From Hypomesus transpacificus (lineage: Eukaryota; Chordata; Actinopteri; Osmeriformes; Osmeridae), in assembly GCF_021917145.1 (NCBI RefSeq), contig NC_061063.1, positions 626,715 to 690,714 on the forward strand: a stretch of 64,000 nucleotides of DNA, read 5' to 3'. Shown here in pieces: positions 58,836 through 64,000 of this stretch. The notes beneath the pieces are model-generated. The model had not been told where the DNA came from. It saw only the letters and a list, made by a program, of their open reading frames with translations, and did no database searches. Each line of letters begins with the position of its first letter. Within the stretch, counting starts at the first letter, position 1. Made by a program: the position numbers and the translations under genes.

Positions 58836-59070
58836 GGTCAGTAGATGTCTCTCTCTCCCTCTCTCTCTGGTCAGTAGATCTCTCTCCCTCTCTCTCTCTC
58901 TGGTCAGTAGATCTCTCTCCCTCTCTCTCTCTCTGGTCAGTAGATCTCTCTCCCTCTCTCTCTCTCTGGTCAGCAGATCTCTCTCTCCCTCTCTCTCTCT
59001 GGTCAGCAGATCTCTCTCCCCCTCTCTCTCTCTCTGGGCGGAAGATCTCTCCCTCTCTCTCTGTAGGCCT
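58610..59070. repeat. CT-rich minisatellite with GGTCAGTAGAT punctuation
   Basis: About a dozen copies of (CT)n followed by GGTCAGTAGATCTCTCTC, spaced 30-60 bp. It gives artificial Ser/Leu-rich open frames on one strand and Arg/Glu-rich ones on the other. Confidence 0.9.
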
Positions 59071-60197
59071 CTCTCCTGTCAGAGGAAAGTCGACCTTCTC
59101 TCCTCGACCTACACACACACACACACACATCTAAAATGTTTTGTTGAAAGCGCGCACACACAGAGGCAAGCAGGGAGAGAGAGAGAGGCAGGGTGGTGAG
59201 TGTTAACAGAGCGAAGGGAGAGCTAATCCAGCAGGATCCCGGCAGACGTCAGATTAGAGAGGATCCCTGCATCTGTCTGATTACCCTGGTGACAGGAGGG
59301 GGGAGGGGCGGGGAGAGGAGAGAGGGGGGCGAGAGAGAGCAGAGGAGTGTGATAGTGTTCTCTACAATAAACTGTGTCCAGCGTGTCAACTGTGAAGGGG
59401 AGAGTGTCTCTGTGAGGAGAGGACTGTGTGTGTGTGTGTGTGTGTGGAGGGGAGAGGTGTGTGTGTGTGAGGAGGGGATAGGAGTGTGTGTGTGTGTGTG
59501 TGGGGAGGAGAGGTGTGTGTGTGTGGAGAGGAGTGGTGTGTGTGTGGAGGGGATAGGAGTGTGTGTGTGTGTGGGGGGGGGGAGAGGAGTGTGTTGAGCC
59601 TCCGGCTTTAAGAAGAGAGAAACAGCTTCCTGTGGTTTTCTTTGATGTATACACATCCCCACACACTCACACACACATCAAGCAGGGCCTTGGAAGTCTT
59701 TCCAGCATGTGTTTGGAACACGTTTAACTAATATCATCCACTTCCTGTCCAGAAAACACATGCACGACACACACATGGTCTCACACATACACACACATAC
59801 TCGCTCACAGGCTCACAGGCTCACAGGCTCACACACACACACACACACACACACACTGCCATTCAGTCTTCTCCTCTGGGCAAAGGAGTGAGAAAGGCAA
59901 GGAGGGAAAGAAGGATGGATAGCTATCGGAGCTGATTTGTGTATATTCGCTCTCGCTCCTTCTCCCTCTCCTTCTCTCCCGCTTTTTCGCTCTCTCTCTG
60001 TCTACTCTGATCTCCCCCCCTCTCCCTCAGAGACAAAGCCCCCCCCTCCCTCTGCCTCAGAGACAAAGCCCCCCCCCCCTCTCCCTCCTCTCCTCCTCCT
60101 CCGCCCGCCCTCTCTTCCTCTCCCCTCCTCCTTCTGTTCTGTCCTCTCTTGTCATTGGACAGACAGCTCGCCACACGCTCACACGCCCAGCGCACGC

Positions 60198-60242
<45 letters not shown>

Positions 60243-60245
<3 letters not shown>

Positions 60246-60446
60246 TGGAGTGCACGGCCGTACGGGACTTAAGCAGCAGGAGTAGGACACCCCACACTCT
60301 CTCTCCCTTCGTTGTGCTCCCTCGCTCCCGGCTCGGCGTCGCTCGCCCTCTCGGCCGAAGGTTCCGCTCCTCCGCTCCCTCCCTCCTTCTGATCTCCTCC
60401 TCCTCTCGGTCGCTCCCCTCTTCTTCGATGGAGGGACCGTACCACG
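60243..60446 (+). CDS. Second candidate first exon with ATG and short coding stub
   Basis: A GC-rich leader (GGCTCGGCGTCGCTCGCCC, CTCGGCCGAAGG) follows a CT/GT microsatellite. ATG at 60428-60430 in the context TTCGATGG opens MEGPYH plus one base, then the strong donor ACG|GTAAGT at 60447. The coding part is 60428-60446, phase 1. The rest of the protein lies beyond the window. By position it could be an alternative 5' exon of ptk2. A short first coding exon ending in phase 1 is also typical of Argonaute genes, and AGO2 is the next gene after PTK2 in human, so that remains an alternative. Identity is not proven by sequence. Confidence 0.45.
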
Positions 60447-60978
60447 GTAAGTGCTCCGTGTTGTGCTGACGGACGCACGCATACACGCGGGCAAAAAGAG
60501 ACACACACACACACACGTGCTTACACAGGCTCGCGCGCACACACACACACACAGAGGAAAACACACACGCTCAGGCACACGTGCGCACACACACACACAC
60601 ACAATGCTGCTGCTTGCCATCCTACTGGGGTTTCGATTTCTGACTGGAGTCAAACGCTGCTGTCCACACCAAGCTCCCGCTTTCCCCCCCCACACCCTGG
60701 GCCATACATCCATACCGCATTAGATTACATGACATACATGGGTAGTGTATGGGTGGGAGTGTGTGAGTGTGTGCGTGCTCAATTGGATTCATTTAGCAGA
60801 TGCTTGTTTCCACGTACAGTGTGTATTGCAAGCACAGTAGAAGATCAAGGTTCAGAAGTGCCTCATTTTAATATTGTTTTCAGTGGTCCGAGTCAGGGAA
60901 CAGTCTGTGTTTGACTATAGAAGTGTGTGTGTGTGTGCATGTCTGTGTAAGTAGGTGTGTGTGTGTATGTGCGAGTGA

Positions 60979-61015
<37 letters not shown>

Positions 61016-61532
61016 TGAGTGTATGTGCGAGTGAGTGTGTGTGTGTGCATGTCTGTGTAGGTTAGTGTGTGTGTGTGTCTGTGAAGGTTAGTGTGTGTGT
61101 GTGTCTGTGTGTGTGTGTGTGTGTAAGTGAGAGAGTGAGTGAGTGTATGTGCGAGTGAGTGTGTGTGTGGGTGTATGTCTGTGTAGGTTGGTGTGTGTGA
61201 GTCTTAACCTGTTTTATGTCTGAGTGTCAGACTCCAGCTGTACAGGTCCATCTGTCACTTGAATGATGGACTGTACTCTGTTCACCACCGTGTGTGTGTG
61301 TGTGTGTGTGTGGTGGGGTGGGGGGGTTGTTGAATGGGTGTGTTTGAATGGGGATTTGTGTGTGTGTGTGAGAGAGAGAAGCGTGCAGTTGTCTCTCCAA
61401 AGGCATCTTTTCTAGGTTATATCTGCTTACTGCATATTTTAACAGTTTTGTTATTTCTCTGCTTTTGAAATATTGAAGAGAAATTTAAACCTGCACCTCT
61501 GAAAGGCCTGTGTGTGTCTTTCTGCACGCAAG
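60447..61532. other. Intron-like, GT/GA-rich; V-SINE tail
   Basis: CA-rich to 60605, a minus-strand V-SINE tail (about 60781-60812), then long GT/GA-rich repeats (60920-61200, 61289-61380). No exon recognised. Confidence 0.6.
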
Positions 61533-61850
61533 GTCTGGTCTGGCCTGGTCTGGCCGGTCTGGTCTGGCTGGTCTGGCCGGTCTGGCCTGGCTGGTCTGGT
61601 CTGGTCTGGCCGGTCTGGCCTGGCCGGTCTGGTCTGGCTGGCCTGGCCGGTCTGGTCTGGTCTGGCCGGTCTGGTCTGGCCGGTCTGGTCTGGCCTGGCC
61701 GGTCTGGTCTGGTCTGGCCGGTCTGGTCTGGTCTGGTCTGGCCGGACTGGTCTGGCCTGGCCGGTCTGGTCTGGTCTGGTCTGGCCGGTCTGGTCTGGCC
61801 GGTCTGGTCTGGTCTGGCCGGTCTGGTCTGGCCGGTCTGGTCTGGTTTGA
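61533..61850. repeat. TCTGG pentamer satellite block
   Basis: About 318 bases made of GGTCT, GGCCT and GGCC words in GGTCTGGTCTGGCC order. All three + frames are open across it because the sequence contains no stop words; they read as WSGLAGLVW-like repeats. Decayed GGTCTGG copies continue to about 61945. Confidence 0.95.
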
Positions 61851-62428
61851 TTATTCCTGGTCTGCCCTTGTTTATCTATGCTGGTCTGGTTTAGCCTGGT
61901 TTAATTAACCCTGGTCTGGTCTTGCCTGGTTTAACTAATCCTGGTCTGCTTTGCACCCTAACCCTAGTTACCACAATGACTCTAGTTACTAGAGCATCTC
62001 TAGTTACCACAATCCTAGCTAGTACAGTAACCCTAGTTACTAGAGCAGAAATAGTCATAGTAGGGTCTCCACCTCATTGGCCTTCAAGTGTGTGACTGCA
62101 TGTGCCTATTGTGTATGCGTGTTAGTGCATGTGCATGTGTAATGAGCGTGTGCCTGCTCATGCATGGCCCCGACCTTGTGTGTGTGTGTGCTTCCGTGGT
62201 TCTTCATGCGTGTTTGTGACTTGGTGACGCAGTGGATAATGTGCTCATCAGTTAGTTCATTTGTGTGTGCCAAATGTTTGTGTGTGTGCGCAGGTGTGTG
62301 TGTGAGGCTTGTGTTTGGAGAGGGCAGATGTGTGTGTGTGTGTGTGTGGCAGGTGTGAGAGGAGCCGTTTCTTCAGACCTCAGCGATGCTGCATGCTCTA
62401 GTAACACCCTCTGCCCTGAGGTCGCACA

Positions 62429-62430
<2 letters not shown>

Positions 62431-62482
<52 letters not shown>
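62431..62482. repeat. (CA)n microsatellite
   Basis: Pure CA run of about 52 bases preceding the G-rich block. Confidence 0.95.
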
Positions 62483-62485
<3 letters not shown>

Positions 62486-62544
62486 CAGCTAGAACCTTCC
62501 CCAGAGATCAGTAGAGCATGAGCAGCTGTATCCCCTGAGGAAGG

Positions 62545-63150
62545 CTGGGGGGAGAGAGGAGGAGGGGGGCTGGGGGGAGAGAGGAGGAGGGGGGCTGGGG
62601 GGGAGAGAGGAGGAGGGGGGCTGGGGGGAGAGAGGAGGAGGGGGGCTCGGGGGAGAGGGGAGGAGGGGGGCTGGGGGGAGAGAGGAGGAGGGGGGCTGGG
62701 GGGAGAGAGGAGGAGGGGGGCTGGGGGGAGAGAGGAGGAGGGGGGCTGGGGGAGAGGGGGAGGAGGAGGGGGGCTAGGGGAGGAGGGGGGCTGGGGGGAA
62801 AGGGGAGGAGGGGGGGCTGGGGGAGAGGGGAGGAGGGGGGCTGGGGGAGAGGGGAGGAGGAGGGCTGGGGGGAGAGGGGAGGAGGAGGAGGAGGGGGGCT
62901 GGGGGGAGGAGAGGGGGAGGAGGGGGGGGCTGGGGGAGAGGGGAGGAGGAGGGCTGGGGGGGAGAGGGGTTTGGAGGGGGGCTGGGGGGAGAGAGAGGAG
63001 GAGGGGGGCTGGGGGGGAGAGAGGAGGAGGGGGGTTGGGGGGAGAGAGGAGGAGGGGGGCTAGGGGAGGAGGGGGGGCTGGGGGGAGAGAGGAGGAGGGG
63101 GGCTGGGGGAGAGGGGGAGTAGGGGGGGGAGAGGGGAGGAGGGGTGGACC
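62545..63150. repeat. G-rich 25-bp minisatellite
   Basis: About 24 imperfect copies of GGCTGGGGGGAGAGAGGAGG plus AGGGG, 22-30 bp. Minus-strand translation gives a 237-residue Pro/Ser frame that is a repeat artefact. Strong G-quadruplex potential on the + strand. Confidence 0.92.
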
Positions 63151-63731
63151 TCTGTTTGATGACCCATTTTCACTGTTGTCGTCACCCTCTCTCTCCATCC
63201 TACCTCTGTTTCCTCTTTATCTCTCTTCACCCATCCTTCTTTCTTTATATACATATATCAAGCTCCTCTCTCTCTTTCTCTCTCTCTCTCCCACACATTC
63301 TCTAGGTGGTCAAGTCATGCTTCAACAGCATGGGTTTACATTGTTCTATCGAGTATAATGTGTTGGTGAGTGAGAGTGTGTTTGTTAGAGTGTGATAGCG
63401 TGTGTGTTAGTGTGTGTGTGTGTGTATAGATGTTAGTGTCTGCCCGAGTGTGTGTATGTTAGTGTGTGTGAGTGTGTGTATGTTAGTGTGTGTGAGTGTG
63501 TGTATGTTAGTGTGTGTGTGTATGTTAGTGTGTGGGTGAGTGAGAGTGTGTCTGAGTGTGCTAGTGCACGTGAGTGTGTTTAAGCGTGTACTAGCATGAG
63601 TGTGTGTGTATATCACTGTGTCTTAGTGAAATATGAAAGCTGATTGGAGCAGGAGCAGATAGTCATAGCAGAGAACCATAGTTAATGTGCTTCAGTTGCC
63701 GTGTGATGACTCTCTCATTTCCCCTCTCGTT

Positions 63732-63798
<67 letters not shown>

Positions 63799-64000
63799 CT
63801 CATTCTCTTGTCAGCACTCTGTTGTCAAACCTCTCCCCATTTCACACCTCCTTCCATATACTACCTCTCCCCCTCTCTTCCCTCTTTGCCCTTTTTCCCC
63901 CCTCCCTCTCTCCCCTATCTGCCATAGATAGAAATGTAGCTGCTCTCTGGTCACACATCTCTCCCGTAGTGTGTGTGTGTGTGTGTGTGTATATGGCTCC
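63151..64000. other. Simple-repeat-rich end of window
   Basis: GTGAGTGTGTGTATGTTAGT repeats at 63370-63560, a (CT)n array at 63739-63796, CT-rich to 63920 and a GT run at 63969-63990. No exon recognised. Confidence 0.7.

Noticed and set aside
58543..59199. 218-residue Ser/Leu-rich open frame
   Set aside because: Translation of a CT-rich minisatellite; no gene signals.
62485..63198. 237-residue proline-rich open frame on the minus strand
   Set aside because: Translation of the G-rich minisatellite; low complexity.

Overview
The window is vertebrate nuclear DNA, almost certainly from a teleost fish. The evidence is compact spliced genes with GT-AG introns, very dense CA/GT and CT/GA microsatellites, V-SINE-type tails, Tc1 and hAT transposons, and fish-like orthologues of GPR20, SLC45A4 and DENND3. 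The species cannot be named from the sequence alone. One 100-N assembly gap lies at 53588-53687.

Layout. (1) 1-1400: last three coding exons and 3' UTR of a TRP channel on the + strand, best matched to TRPN1/NompC. (2) 1.4-3.9 kb: a G-rich 33-bp minisatellite and possible untranslated gpr20 exons. (3) 3908-5023: gpr20, + strand, one coding exon. (4) 9602-21573: slc45a4, - strand, seven coding exons whose phases join into 815 residues. (5) 21.6-40.2 kb: an 18-kb head-to-head gap between slc45a4 and dennd3. It is a transposon graveyard (SINE, three hAT-like elements, a LINE reverse-transcriptase fragment, a dead Tc1, LINE tails) around a less repetitive, CpG-containing block at 28.9-30.9 kb. 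(6) 40.2-52.7 kb: dennd3, + strand, 19 exons coding about 983 residues. A structurally complete Tc1 element with an uninterrupted transposase frame sits antisense in intron 8. The WD40 exons expected next are absent, and the gap lies there. (7) 53.9-64 kb: a CpG-containing promoter with a YY1 site and a clean splice donor, then a second first-exon candidate at 60.43 kb opening with ATG and a short coding stub. By synteny these are probably 5' exons of ptk2, whose body would lie beyond the window. The rest is microsatellites and minisatellites.

The gene set gpr20, slc45a4, dennd3 and probably ptk2 matches human 8q24.3. However, slc45a4 and dennd3 are head-to-head here, while I recall them as tail-to-tail in human. 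The genes do not form an operon or a shared pathway: an ion channel, an orphan Gi-type receptor, an MFS solute carrier, and a Rab12 exchange factor of membrane traffic and autophagy.

I found no undescribed defence or genetic system. The most interesting features are the intact Tc1, the dennd3 coding loss at the gap between or beside two direct SINE copies, a partial in-frame exon duplicate inside a 120-bp slc45a4 intron, small hAT elements with readable target-site duplications (one keeping a zinc-finger remnant), a fish GPR20 without the usual ECL2 cysteine, and a 300-bp polypyrimidine tract running into a dennd3 3' splice site.
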